From: an uncultured Erysipelotrichaceae bacterium
GTDB lineage: Bacteria; Bacillota_I; Bacilli_A; RF39; UBA660
Assembly: GCA_902773365.1 (NCBI GenBank)
Contig: CACYEG010000085.1
Span: forward strand, 1-14,055
Reading direction: 5' to 3'
Length of the DNA stretch: 14,055 nt
Made by a program: the position numbers and the translations under genes. Shown here piece by piece: positions 4,626 through 12,997 of this stretch. Under the pieces are notes generated by a model. The model saw only the letters and a list, made by a program, of their open reading frames with translations, ran no database searches and was not told the DNA's origin. The stretch's first letter is position 1; every line of letters starts with the position of its first letter.

Positions 4626-6356
4626 ATGGTAGTGATTCACTTGGACAATACTGTTAGGCTTTTAACTCTTACATATATCTTATTAGCTATGGCAATTGTC
4701 ACAGTTGTTTTAATTCTTATAAATCGCCATAATAAAAAAAGATATAGTGAAATATTTAACGAGTTAGAACGTGAAAAAAATCTCATCTTAAATTCAAATA
4801 TACAAAGCGAATTGAACAAAGTAGAAAGTATGATTAACTCTAAAGACTTAGAGGAAAAGTATGATGAATGGAAACGTAGATTCGACGAGATTAAAACAAA
4901 TGATATACCAATGCTTACAGATTATTTAATCGAGGTAGAGGATTTATTTAAAAATAAAAAATATAAAGAGATAGAGCCTCTTCTTGCCAAAACTGAGTTG
5001 AACATTTACAATGTTAAAACTAAAGCAAGTTTCTTGTTAGAAGAGATTAAATCTATTACTTTGAGTGAAGAGAGAAATAGGGAAACAGTTACTAAACTTA
5101 AAAGTAAATATAGATCGGTCTTAAATTTGTATAAAGAAAATATAAATTCATATAGTTTGATTAGAACTCCTATTGAATTACAATTTGAAAATATTGACAA
5201 ATTGTTCAGTGCATTTGAAATCGCAATGGATAAGAAAGCTTTAAGTGAAGTTGCCAAAATAGTAAGAGCTTTAGATGATGCAATTAACAATTTAGAAGCC
5301 ATCATGGAAGAAGCACCAGAAATAATTTTATTGGGAGCTAAAATAATACCTAAGAAAATGGCTGATGTAAACAATATTTATTCGAAAATGGTTAGAGATG
5401 GGTTTAACCTAGATTATCTTTCTATTAAAGAAAATACCGACGAAGCTGAAAAGAAAATTGCGGATATCTTTGATAGGTTAAAAGTTTTAAACCTAGAAGA
5501 CTCGATGTTAGAATTAAAAACTATATCAGATTATTTCGATAATATTTATAACGACTACGATAGAGAGCGACTTGCAAAAACTCAATTTCAAGATAACGGT
5601 AAAAATCTTATAAATAAAATTAATAAAATGAACAAAATTGCTACTAACTTAAATAGTAAAATGAACGAAATTGTATCGAGATATGAAATAAGCGATACGG
5701 ATATAAAAGGATTAAATATTCTCGTGGTTTCTTTAAAAGGAGTTATGGAAGATTATGACGAGTTAGTTGACAATGCTAGAAAAAGGGAAAAGGCATTTTC
5801 TAAACTCAATAAAGAGCTTGTCAAACTAAACAAAAGAGTAATTAGATTAGAAGACAATTTGGATGGTATTTTAAGAATGATCAATGATTATAAAATGGAT
5901 GAGACAAGAGCCCATGATCAATTAGATGAAATATCCAATATACTTGCTATCAGCAAAGAGAAAATAAACAGTTATAAACTTCCAGTAATACCAAAAAAGT
6001 ATTATATAGAACTTGCAGAAGCAACAGAAGCTATCAAAGAAATGGTCAAAGAATTAGAAAAAAAACCACTCAATATAGAAATTTTAAATACTCGAGTTGA
6101 TACTGCTAGAGATCTTACTTTAAAGTTATATAAGACTACAGTAGATACTGTTAAAACTGCTTCTATGGCAGAACATGCAATTGTCTATGGAAATAGATAT
6201 CGAGCTAATAATCCTAAAGTTGCAAGTGGATTAGATACAGCAGAAAAATTCTTCCTTAACGGCGAATTCAAAGAAAGCTTAGAATATGCAATCAATACAC
6301 TAAATATAGTAGAACCTGGTATACACGAAAGACTGCTAAGTGAATTTAATAAATAA
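4626..6356 (+). CDS. ezrA: EzrA, septation ring formation regulator
   Basis: EzrA is a membrane-anchored, cytoplasmic coiled-coil protein that binds FtsZ, prevents extra Z-rings and takes part in the Bacilli divisome. The 576-residue length is close to the usual 560-575. A single N-terminal membrane segment (about 13-33) comes after a short outside tail and is followed by RHNKKRY and long, charged, heptad-rich helices across the rest, as expected for the spectrin-like repeats. Near the C-terminus VYGNRYR (520-526) matches the conserved region known as the QNR patch, with V at the place where I expect Q. ATG 4626 has no good Shine-Dalgarno, and the predicted transcript begins only about 11 nt upstream. 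A tiny overlapping frame (ATG ATG AAA GAA TGG TAG, 4615-4632) covers the start. Confined to Bacilli and relatives, so informative for taxonomy. Confidence 0.9.
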   Translation: MVVIHLDNTVRLLTLTYILLAMAIVTVVLILINRHNKKRYSEIFNELEREKNLILNSNIQSELNKVESMINSKDLEEKYDEWKRRFDEIKTNDIPMLTDYLIEVEDLFKNKKYKEIEPLLAKTELNIYNVKTKASFLLEEIKSITLSEERNRETVTKLKSKYRSVLNLYKENINSYSLIRTPIELQFENIDKLFSAFEIAMDKKALSEVAKIVRALDDAINNLEAIMEEAPEIILLGAKIIPKKMADVNNIYSKMVRDGFNLDYLSIKENTDEAEKKIADIFDRLKVLNLEDSMLELKTISDYFDNIYNDYDRERLAKTQFQDNGKNLINKINKMNKIATNLNSKMNEIVSRYEISDTDIKGLNILVVSLKGVMEDYDELVDNARKREKAFSKLNKELVKLNKRVIRLEDNLDGILRMINDYKMDETRAHDQLDEISNILAISKEKINSYKLPVIPKKYYIELAEATEAIKEMVKELEKKPLNIEILNTRVDTARDLTLKLYKTTVDTVKTASMAEHAIVYGNRYRANNPKVASGLDTAEKFFLNGEFKESLEYAINTLNIVEPGIHERLLSEFNK

Positions 6357-6375
6357 AATAGACATATAATTTAAC

Positions 6376-7467
6376 ATGAAAAAAATATCATTGTTAATTA
6401 TATGTCTTTTATTATGTTCTTGCACTAAAACTATAAGTGTATCTAAGGAAAGTATTATAGGAGGGGTAGTACCTACTAGTTCTAAATTGACTTTATCGAT
6501 GGTTGGAGATGCTTTAATACACTCTCCGATATATAAAAGTGCCTATAAAGATGGAATATACGATTTTAGTGATTTGTTTACGGAAGTAAAAAGTGAATTT
6601 GAAAATTCGGATTTACTATATTATAATGCAGAAACAATAATTGGAGGAAAGGAACTTGGGTATTCTGGATATCCGAGATTTAATACTCCCAAGGAATTTG
6701 CCGAAGAGATGATTTCACTCGGTTTCAATATCATAAGTAGAGCAAATAACCACACGTTAGATAAAGGCGAAGCAGGATTACTTAATGCTTGCAATTTTTG
6801 GAATAAATATCCTACCGTATTGACAAATGGTTCTGCTTGCACAAAAGATGAAAGAGATATTATAAAGGTGCATGAAAAAAATGGTATACGCTATAGTCTA
6901 TTAAGCTATACCACTTCAACAAATGGTTTAAGAGCAAAAAAAGACTACTATGTAAATATTTATAGTGATGAACAAGTATACTCTGATGTATTAAAAGTTA
7001 AAGATGATGCAGATGTCATTATAGTAGCTATGCACTGGGGAAACGAATATAAGAGTCTACCAAACAATGAGCAAAAAAGAATTGCCGCGTATTTATCAAG
7101 TATCGGTGTAAATATTGTAATAGGTACTCATCCACATGTTATCCAACCGATCGAATGGATAGATGATACGCTAGTTATTTATTCTCTTGGTAATTTTGTC
7201 TCTGGTCAATCATATGAAAATGAGTATGCAAGAAGAATAGGGCTTCTTGCTAATGTAGACATTATTAAAATAGAGACAGAAACAGAAAAAAAGATAATTA
7301 TAGATAATCTAAATACCAAATTATTATATACATATTCGAATCTAAAAAAATATAAGATTATCCCATTTAGTAAAATTGATAATAATATATTATATAATTA
7401 TAATATATATAAAGATAAGTATAAAAAAGTAGTATCTTATTATATGAGTGGTATTATAGTTGAATAA
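6376..7467 (+). CDS. CapA-family (metallophosphatase-like) lipoprotein
   Basis: The N-terminus MKKISLLIICLLLCSC is a lipoprotein signal with lipobox LCSC, so Cys16 would be lipidated and the protein anchored outside the membrane. The rest follows the CapA/PgsA family, whose fold is related to calcineurin-like phosphoesterases: GD (44-45), YNAET (83-87), NNHTLDKG (124-131), MHWGNEY (219-225), GTHPH (250-254) and SLGNF (270-274). CapA of Bacillus is needed for poly-gamma-glutamate export, but most family members elsewhere have no known substrate and no capB/capC is visible here, so no polymer is claimed. Length 363 is normal. ATG is 19 nt after ezrA and lacks a clear Shine-Dalgarno. Codon use at the C-terminal end is extremely AT-rich. 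Confidence 0.85.
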   Translation: MKKISLLIICLLLCSCTKTISVSKESIIGGVVPTSSKLTLSMVGDALIHSPIYKSAYKDGIYDFSDLFTEVKSEFENSDLLYYNAETIIGGKELGYSGYPRFNTPKEFAEEMISLGFNIISRANNHTLDKGEAGLLNACNFWNKYPTVLTNGSACTKDERDIIKVHEKNGIRYSLLSYTTSTNGLRAKKDYYVNIYSDEQVYSDVLKVKDDADVIIVAMHWGNEYKSLPNNEQKRIAAYLSSIGVNIVIGTHPHVIQPIEWIDDTLVIYSLGNFVSGQSYENEYARRIGLLANVDIIKIETETEKKIIIDNLNTKLLYTYSNLKKYKIIPFSKIDNNILYNYNIYKDKYKKVVSYYMSGIIVE

Positions 7468-7480
7468 TTTTATAAAGACT

Positions 7481-7508
7481 ATGACAAAATGTCAAAATAT
7501 GTTAAAAT
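7481..7508 (+). promoter_or_regulatory. Candidate gatCAB promoter with a small palindrome
   Basis: ATGACA (7481-7486) and TAAAAT (7503-7508) are 16 nt apart, and TGT (7500-7502) precedes the -10 element as an extended -10. TGACA-AAA-TGTCA (7482-7494) is a perfect palindrome over the -35 element. Transcription would start near 7515, consistent with gatC starting at 7531. Confidence 0.45.
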
Positions 7509-7530
7509 AATTGGAGTAAGAGGTGATACT

Positions 7531-7827
7531 ATGACATTTACAAAAGAAATGGTAGATGATTATGCTGATAAATTGTTGATTGGCTTAACTGATCAAGAAA
7601 ATGAAATGGTGAGAAATGAGCTTGCCAATATCGATGCTGATTTTGATGAATTTATCAATAAGTTCGACGGATTAAATGAAGTCGAAGCAATGTATTGGTG
7701 TTTAGATAGAGACGATTATAGTTTGAGAGAAGACACTGTCGAAGAATCTATACCGCTAGAAGAGTTATTAAAAAACTGTAAAGTTAAAAGTGGAGACCTT
7801 GTAGAAGTTCCAAAGGTGGTGGATTAA
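7531..7827 (+). CDS. gatC: Asp/Glu-tRNA amidotransferase subunit C
   Basis: GatC is the small subunit that wraps around GatA and GatB in the enzyme that converts Glu-tRNA(Gln) to Gln-tRNA(Gln), and often Asp-tRNA(Asn) to Asn-tRNA(Asn), where the matching synthetase is missing. The conserved end LREDTVEESIPLEELLKNC and the preceding FDGLNEVEAM identify it. An earlier ATG at 7489 would give 112 aa, but 7531 is preferred: it gives the family's usual ~95-100 aa (98 here), begins MTFTKEMVDDYADKL as expected, has AGGTGAT (7521-7527) just upstream, and a candidate promoter lies across the earlier ATG. Last codon is 1 nt from gatA. Confidence 0.9.
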   Translation: MTFTKEMVDDYADKLLIGLTDQENEMVRNELANIDADFDEFINKFDGLNEVEAMYWCLDRDDYSLREDTVEESIPLEELLKNCKVKSGDLVEVPKVVD

Positions 7828-7828
7828 T

Positions 7829-9295
7829 ATGTATATGAATAAATCTATCGAAGAAATACACGAGGCACTTATAAGTGGAAAAGTAACAAGCCAGGAATTA
7901 ATAAATGAGGCACTTAATAAATCACACGAGATACAAGAAAAGTATAATGCATTCGTAACTATCTTAGACGATGCTAAACCAGGGATTTTGACAGACGATT
8001 TACTAAGTGGCATCCCCTATGGAATAAAGGATAACTATAGTACTAAGGGAATTCTTACTACAGCAAGTTCGAATACTCTAAAAGACTATATACCTTTTTA
8101 TACCGCAACTGCCGTTAGTAATTTGGAAAAACATGGGGCTGTTGCTATTAACAAAACTGTATTAGATGAATTTGGAATGGGAGCAACTGGTACTACTGGT
8201 CATACAGGAGCTGTATTAAACCCATGGAATCCAAGCATGATGTGCGCGGGATCTAGTGCCGGTAGTGCTTGTGCTGTTGCTGCAGGAGTTTATCCTTATG
8301 CGCTTGGAAGTGATACAGGAGACTCGATTAGAAAGCCAGCTGCCTATTGTGGAATTGTCGGATATAAGCCTACATATGGAATGATTAGTAGATATGGCCT
8401 TTTACCATATGCATCGAGCTTGGATACATGTGGAGTTCTAACTAGAAACGTAAGAGATGCTGCAATTGTAGTGGATGCTATGAAAGGAATAGACCCACAT
8501 GATATGACAAGTTGGGATTCAAGTAACATTCATTTATTAGAATCTATTAATGGTTTTGTAAAAGGCAAAAAGTTGTGCTATATAAAAGAACTCGTTAGTC
8601 TAGATAATTATCCACATGCGTCGGATACTTTAAAGGCTCACTTAAAGAACTTTATGGATGCTCTTAATAAAATCAAAGATAGTGGAATTATAGTTGAAGA
8701 AGTTAGTGTAGATAAAAAAATAATAGATGCAACAGCTAACGTTTATAATGTAATTTCATACGCTGAAGCAACGAGTAATATGTCGAATTTAACTGGAATT
8801 TCATTCGGACCAAGAGAAAAGGGGAACAATTATGTGGAAATGATGAAAAATTATCGTACTAATAATTTTTCACCACTTATTAAAAGAAGATTTATAATTG
8901 GTTCCTATGTTTTACAAAAAGATAATAAAGAGAAGTACTTTTATAATGCTCAACGACTTCGTAGAATTATTACTGATGCATGGTTAGAATTATTTAAAAA
9001 TTATGACGCGGTTATCTTGCCGATTGAAGCAGGACCAGCAAATTATGTAGATTTATCTAAAAATTATAATGAGTTTGATCACGAATTGATTCCATTACAT
9101 GAAAACTTACAGGCTGCAAATCTTGGAGGCTTTCCATCAATTGCCATACCAGATGGATTTGTAAATAACCTTCCAGTTGGCCTAAGTTTAACAAGTAAAC
9201 CATATGATGATGAGAACATGTTAAATATTGCATATGCTATAGAAAATACTTTAGGATATTCTAATCAAATAGCAAAGGAAGTGTCGCATGAATAA
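7829..9295 (+). CDS. gatA: Asp/Glu-tRNA amidotransferase subunit A (amidase)
   Basis: GatA hydrolyses glutamine; the released ammonia passes to GatB. It is a member of the amidase-signature family. The expected Ser-cisSer-Lys triad is visible: Lys67 in GIPYGIKDNY, Ser142 in AGSSAGSA, and the nucleophile Ser166 in GSDTGDSIRKPA; the spacings 75 and 24 equal those of Staphylococcus aureus GatA (79, 154, 178). Residue 165, just before the nucleophile, is Asp where most families have Gly, and the GGSSGGS stretch reads AGSSAGS. The rest (IVGYKPTYG, SRYGLLPYASSLD) is canonical, and the 488 length is normal. A GGTGGTGGA Shine-Dalgarno (7815-7823) lies within gatC; an ATG two codons later (7835) is also possible. 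Overlaps gatB by 8 nt. Confidence 0.95.
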   Translation: MYMNKSIEEIHEALISGKVTSQELINEALNKSHEIQEKYNAFVTILDDAKPGILTDDLLSGIPYGIKDNYSTKGILTTASSNTLKDYIPFYTATAVSNLEKHGAVAINKTVLDEFGMGATGTTGHTGAVLNPWNPSMMCAGSSAGSACAVAAGVYPYALGSDTGDSIRKPAAYCGIVGYKPTYGMISRYGLLPYASSLDTCGVLTRNVRDAAIVVDAMKGIDPHDMTSWDSSNIHLLESINGFVKGKKLCYIKELVSLDNYPHASDTLKAHLKNFMDALNKIKDSGIIVEEVSVDKKIIDATANVYNVISYAEATSNMSNLTGISFGPREKGNNYVEMMKNYRTNNFSPLIKRRFIIGSYVLQKDNKEKYFYNAQRLRRIITDAWLELFKNYDAVILPIEAGPANYVDLSKNYNEFDHELIPLHENLQAANLGGFPSIAIPDGFVNNLPVGLSLTSKPYDDENMLNIAYAIENTLGYSNQIAKEVSHE

Positions 9296-10754
9296 ATATA
9301 AAGCATTAATCGGTCTAGAAATGCACTGCCAAATTAGTAATACTAATTCCAAAGTGTTTTCTAGTGCTAAAAACGGATTTAGTGAAGATGCAAATATATA
9401 CGTACAAGCTTTAGACATGGGATTTCCTGGAACGCTTCCTGTAGTTAATAAAGAAGTCGTAAAAAAAGCCTTAATGATGAGTATGATGTTAAATTGTACT
9501 CAGCCAGAATATTTATATTTTGAAAGAAAAAATTACTATTATCCTGATTTACCAAAAGGATTTCAAATAACTCAAGATACTAAACCAGCACCAATTGGTG
9601 TTGGCGGAGAAGTTGAATATTTATATAATGGAGAATTTAAAAAAGCCCAAATAGATAACATTCATTTGGAAGAAGATACTGCTTTGCAGAGTCACTTACC
9701 GGATTGTACGCTACTAGACTACAATAGAGCGGGTATACCACTATTAGAATTAGTAACAAAACCATCTTTTCACTCATCAGATGAAGCTGTTGCATTTTTA
9801 GAGACAATAAGATCGATGTACCAATATGCTGGAATCAGCGAAGCAGATCCTAAAAAAGGACAAATTAGATGTGATGTAAACGTCTCAATAATGGACGAAA
9901 ATTTAGATGAGGATAATCCTAATAATTGGGGTACTAAAGTCGAAATAAAGGGCGTCAATTCTTTTGGAACAGTAAAAGCGGTCATCGATTGCGAAATAGC
10001 AAGACAAATAGAACTTAAAGAAAATGGCAAGTACGATGCAATGGAGCAGCAAACCCGTAGATACGACGAAGAAACAAATTCGACAAAGTTTATGAGAAGC
10101 AAGCAAGATGCAATCGATTATAGATATTTTGTCGAACCTAATATACCGAGAATTAGAATAGATAAGAGTTGGTTAGAAGAAATTAAAAATGAAATTCCTC
10201 GTCTAAAAAATGAAAGAATGAAAACATATATAGAAGAATATGGAATAAAGCCAATTGACGCAGACACTCTAACTAAAGAAAAAGCAATCTCTGATTATTT
10301 TGAAGAAGTCGTATCAAATGGGATAAAGCCAATCGATGCTGCTAATTGGATGAATACTATAATTCTAGGAGCAATTAATAAATTATCAGTTTCAATTGAT
10401 GAATTTTTTATAAAGCCTCTGACCCTTGCAGATTTAATTAAAATGATATATTCAGAAAAAATAAGTAAAAACCAAGCTAAAAACGCATTGTATGAAGCAG
10501 TGGATACTAACAAAAATCCAATTGATATTATTAACTCTTTAGGTATAGAACAAATGCAAAATGATGATGAGTTAATTAAAATTATTAATGACATATTAGA
10601 TGCCAACCCAACACAATTAAATGACTACTTAACGAAAGGATTAACTAACCTTATTAATTACTTTTTAGGTCAAGTAATGAAAGTTACTAAAGGAAAAGCA
10701 AATCCTGCAAAAGCTATGGTGTTATTAAAACAAGAAATAGAAGCACGAAAGTAA
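9288..10754 (+). CDS. gatB: Asp/Glu-tRNA amidotransferase subunit B (kinase/transamidase)
   Basis: GatB activates the misacylated tRNA by phosphorylation and adds ammonia from GatA. Recognised from ALIGLEMHCQI (canonical GLEVHxQL), YYPDLPKGFQITQ, LEEDTA, DYNRAGIPLLELVTKP, QIRCDVNVSI, VEIKGVNSF, QQTRRYDEET and DYRYFVEPNIP in the right order. The C-terminal YqeY-like tRNA-binding domain ends with GQVMKVTKGKANPAKA. The 488 length is slightly above the usual 475-480. The start ATG lies inside the end of gatA (8-nt overlap) after AGGAAG (9276-9281), which suggests coupled translation. GatCAB together indicate that the organism lacks GlnRS and perhaps AsnRS (established logic, not seen in this window). 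Confidence 0.95.
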   Translation: MNKYKALIGLEMHCQISNTNSKVFSSAKNGFSEDANIYVQALDMGFPGTLPVVNKEVVKKALMMSMMLNCTQPEYLYFERKNYYYPDLPKGFQITQDTKPAPIGVGGEVEYLYNGEFKKAQIDNIHLEEDTALQSHLPDCTLLDYNRAGIPLLELVTKPSFHSSDEAVAFLETIRSMYQYAGISEADPKKGQIRCDVNVSIMDENLDEDNPNNWGTKVEIKGVNSFGTVKAVIDCEIARQIELKENGKYDAMEQQTRRYDEETNSTKFMRSKQDAIDYRYFVEPNIPRIRIDKSWLEEIKNEIPRLKNERMKTYIEEYGIKPIDADTLTKEKAISDYFEEVVSNGIKPIDAANWMNTIILGAINKLSVSIDEFFIKPLTLADLIKMIYSEKISKNQAKNALYEAVDTNKNPIDIINSLGIEQMQNDDELIKIINDILDANPTQLNDYLTKGLTNLINYFLGQVMKVTKGKANPAKAMVLLKQEIEARK

Positions 10755-10797
10755 TAGTTTTTCATCTATCACTCATATAATTTATTGGGTGAATAAT

Positions 10798-11034
10798 ATG
10801 AATGATGAAATGCTCAATAGAGTTGAAAAAAAGACTAAAGTTAAAAAAGAGACAATTATAGATTTAGCTAAAAAATTATCGAATGGAAATATGAAAGATG
10901 AATCGACCTTAAGAGAAGTAATCGACAGTTTGAGTAAAGCAACAGGAAAATCAGTAAGTAATGAAACTAAAGATAAAATTATTAAAACAATTCAAGAAGA
11001 TAAAGTACCTGGTAATGTAGATAAAATGTTTTAG
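10798..11034 (+). CDS. SpoVIF-family sporulation protein (stage VI)
   Basis: A 78-residue protein without membrane segments. The pattern VEKKTKVKKETIIDLAKKLSNGNMKDE followed by TLREVIDSLSKATGKSVSNE and KIIKTIQEDKVPGN matches what I know of SpoVIF (YjcC), a small protein made in the mother cell and needed for proper coat assembly in B. subtilis. Start: GTG at 10789 is possible, but ATG 10798 fits better, with GGGTGA (10787-10792) as ribosome binding site. A CATATAAT box (10774-10781) lies upstream; it could be a sigma-A -10 or resemble a sigma-E -10 (CATACAAT-like), without a convincing -35. The gene follows gatB by 43 nt and ends at a strong terminator. Recognition is by memory of a short family. 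Confidence 0.7.
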   Translation: MNDEMLNRVEKKTKVKKETIIDLAKKLSNGNMKDESTLREVIDSLSKATGKSVSNETKDKIIKTIQEDKVPGNVDKMF

Positions 11035-11059
11035 TCACTTGTTAATAAGTGACTTTTTT
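11033..11059 (+). terminator. Strong intrinsic terminator after the SpoVIF-like gene
   Basis: AGTCACTT (11033-11040) and AAGTGACT (11047-11054) form a perfect 8-bp stem with a 6-nt loop, followed by T at 11054-11059. It closes the gatCAB-spoVIF transcription unit. Confidence 0.9.
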
Positions 11060-11083
11060 GATATACTAAATTTAATAATAAAT

Positions 11084-11112
11084 TTGAAATATTGTAAACG
11101 ATACTATATAAT
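11084..11112 (+). promoter_or_regulatory. Promoter of the cse60-like/flippase unit
   Basis: TTGAAA (11084-11089) and TATAAT (11107-11112) are separated by 17 nt, a near-consensus sigma-A promoter. Transcription would start near 11119, about 57 nt before the cse60-like ATG. GATACTATA at 11100-11108 overlaps the -10 and loosely resembles sporulation-sigma -10 boxes, but no matching -35 was seen. Confidence 0.6.
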
Positions 11113-11175
11113 AACGTTGTACTTTTATTCGACTGTTTTTTCAAAATAATGTTTTATGATATAGTCGGTGATAAT

Positions 11176-11349
11176 ATGAAAGTAAAAGTATTCGATGAAG
11201 GTCATGAGAAGGATTTAGAACAATCAGTAAATGATTTTTTAGATTCCCTTGAGACAGATTTAATCGACATCAAATATAGTGTTGCTATAAGTACATGTGG
11301 GGAAGAACAGATTTACTGTTTTACTGCTATGATTATTTATGAAGGTTAG
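11176..11349 (+). CDS. Cse60-family small sporulation protein
   Basis: A 57-residue acidic protein. The start MKVKVFDEGHEKDLEQSVNDFL, the centre LIDIKYSVAIS and the end EEQIYCFTAMIIYE match the Cse60 family as I know it: about 60 residues, with IKYSVAV and QIYCFSAMI. In B. subtilis cse60 is expressed from a sigma-E-dependent promoter during sporulation; its molecular function is unknown. ATG 11176 is preferred over ATG 11149 because GGTGA (11167-11171) sits just upstream and the family begins here. The stop codon is 7 nt before the preferred start of the flippase gene, so the two are probably co-transcribed. Confidence 0.75.
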   Translation: MKVKVFDEGHEKDLEQSVNDFLDSLETDLIDIKYSVAISTCGEEQIYCFTAMIIYEG

Positions 11350-11356
11350 TGGTTTA

Positions 11357-12997
11357 ATGAAGAAAAATAGTTTTATTGAAGGCGCAGTGATAGCTACAGT
11401 TGCAGTTATTATAACCAAAATACTAGGCATGCTATACGTTATCCCATTTTATGATATTATTGGTTCTAAAGGCGGAGCATTATACAGCTACGCATATAAC
11501 ATATACGCTATATTTTTAGGTATCAGCAGTTCAGGCATTCCTACTGCAATAAGTAAAATTATCAGTGAATATAATACTCTTGGATTTGAAGAAGCAAAAT
11601 ATAGGGCATATAAAATTGGGACACGCATAATAGGTTATTTATCTATTGCAGCGTTTTTAATAATGTTTATATTTGCTGAATTGATGGCTAAATCTATCAT
11701 CGGTAATATTAAAGGTGGTAATACATATCAGGATGTAGCTTTTGTTATTAGATGTATAAGTTTTGCAGTTTTGATTATTCCTTATTTGAGTGTCACTAAA
11801 GGATATATACAGGGGCATAAGATAATTACTCCTACAAGTATAGGAAGTGTTATAGAACAAATAGTTAGAATATTTGTGCTTCTTGCAGGAAGCTTTCTTG
11901 CATATAAAGTTTTATCGGCAAGATTAACTATTGCTGTGGGAATAGCCGTAACAGGCGCATTTTTCGGTGGGCTAGTTGCATATATATATTTAAAAGTAAA
12001 GATGAATAAAAATAAGGAAACTCTCGGTATCAAAAAATTTGATAAAAAAGATTCTATTACCGATAAAGAGATTTTAAAAAAGATTGCCTCCTTTTCTATT
12101 CCGTTTATCATCATAAATATTGCAACAAGCATATATAATTTTACTGATATGGTTCTAATACTAAGAGGGCTTAATATGCTCGGATTTAGTGCTGGTGATG
12201 CTGAATTTATTCAAAGCGCCATTACAACATGGTCAACAAAAGTATGCATGATAGTAAGCGCATTCTCTATGGGAATGGTTGTTAGTCTTATACCGAACAT
12301 TGTAAGTTCTTTTGTAAAAGGAGATTGGTGCGGAGTTGAAAATAAAATTAACAAGGCTTACCAAATAATACTCGTAATATCGATTCCTTGCGCAGTAGGA
12401 ATATGTATTCTTGCAAAACCTATATGGAATATATTTTATGGTATAAGTGAATATGGACCGCAAGTACTAATGTTCATGATTGTAGGAGCAATATTTGGTA
12501 ACTTATACTCAATTACATTTAATACAATGCAATCATTAAATAAATATAAGACTGTTTATATAAGTGTTTTTGTTGGATTTGCAGCTAATGCTCTATTAGA
12601 TATACCTCTCATATTACTTTATAATAAAATCGGTATACCGGCTTTTTGGGGAGCGATAAGTGCAACAATTATTGGTTACATAATATCTATTAAGATCGCA
12701 ACACATGATTTGAAAAAAAATCATGATTTACATTTTGTATCAACCTACAAAATGTTAGGTAAAATATTAGTTCCGATGACAATTATGATTGTAGAACTCC
12801 TCATATTGAATCGATTTATAATGTTTGGTAATAGTAAAGTTTCATCGATTCTTACTGTTTTAGTTAATGCCATTATTGGTGGTGCAACTTATATATTTAT
12901 TGCATATAAGATGCACATTATACAAGATATTTTTGGCAAAGAAATGTTAAATAAAATAATTAAAAAACTTACCTTTGGAAAAGTAAGTTTGAATTAA
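11357..12997 (+). CDS. SpoVB/YtgP/MurJ-type polysaccharide flippase
   Basis: A polytopic membrane protein of 546 aa with roughly 14 hydrophobic helices, the usual number in the MOP superfamily (oligosaccharidyl-lipid flippases). The N-terminus KKNSFIEGAVIATVAVIITKILGMLYVIPF and the next loop (GSKGGALYSYAYNIY, then SSSGIPTAISKIISEY) are typical of the Firmicutes PST/SpoVB/YtgP branch. Members move lipid-linked precursors such as lipid II across the membrane; SpoVB acts in spore cortex synthesis, YtgP (MurJ) in vegetative wall synthesis. Sequence alone does not separate these, but the adjacent cse60-like gene leans to sporulation. ATG 11357 (MKKNSF) is chosen because it matches the family start; an in-frame ATG at 11339 would add six residues and overlap the cse60-like gene. 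No strong Shine-Dalgarno. Confidence 0.85.
   Translation: MKKNSFIEGAVIATVAVIITKILGMLYVIPFYDIIGSKGGALYSYAYNIYAIFLGISSSGIPTAISKIISEYNTLGFEEAKYRAYKIGTRIIGYLSIAAFLIMFIFAELMAKSIIGNIKGGNTYQDVAFVIRCISFAVLIIPYLSVTKGYIQGHKIITPTSIGSVIEQIVRIFVLLAGSFLAYKVLSARLTIAVGIAVTGAFFGGLVAYIYLKVKMNKNKETLGIKKFDKKDSITDKEILKKIASFSIPFIIINIATSIYNFTDMVLILRGLNMLGFSAGDAEFIQSAITTWSTKVCMIVSAFSMGMVVSLIPNIVSSFVKGDWCGVENKINKAYQIILVISIPCAVGICILAKPIWNIFYGISEYGPQVLMFMIVGAIFGNLYSITFNTMQSLNKYKTVYISVFVGFAANALLDIPLILLYNKIGIPAFWGAISATIIGYIISIKIATHDLKKNHDLHFVSTYKMLGKILVPMTIMIVELLILNRFIMFGNSKVSSILTVLVNAIIGGATYIFIAYKMHIIQDIFGKEMLNKIIKKLTFGKVSLN

Noticed and set aside
6365..6370. TATAAT just before the capA-like gene as a promoter
   Set aside because: No -35 element at 16-18 nt, and the predicted transcription start would coincide with or follow the start codon; the gene is more probably read from ezrA.
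11100..11108. Sporulation-sigma promoter (GATACTATA) before the cse60-like gene
   Set aside because: The -10-like box has a mismatch and no sigma-E, F, G or K -35 element at the right distance; the overlapping TTGAAA-17-TATAAT sigma-A promoter is much better.
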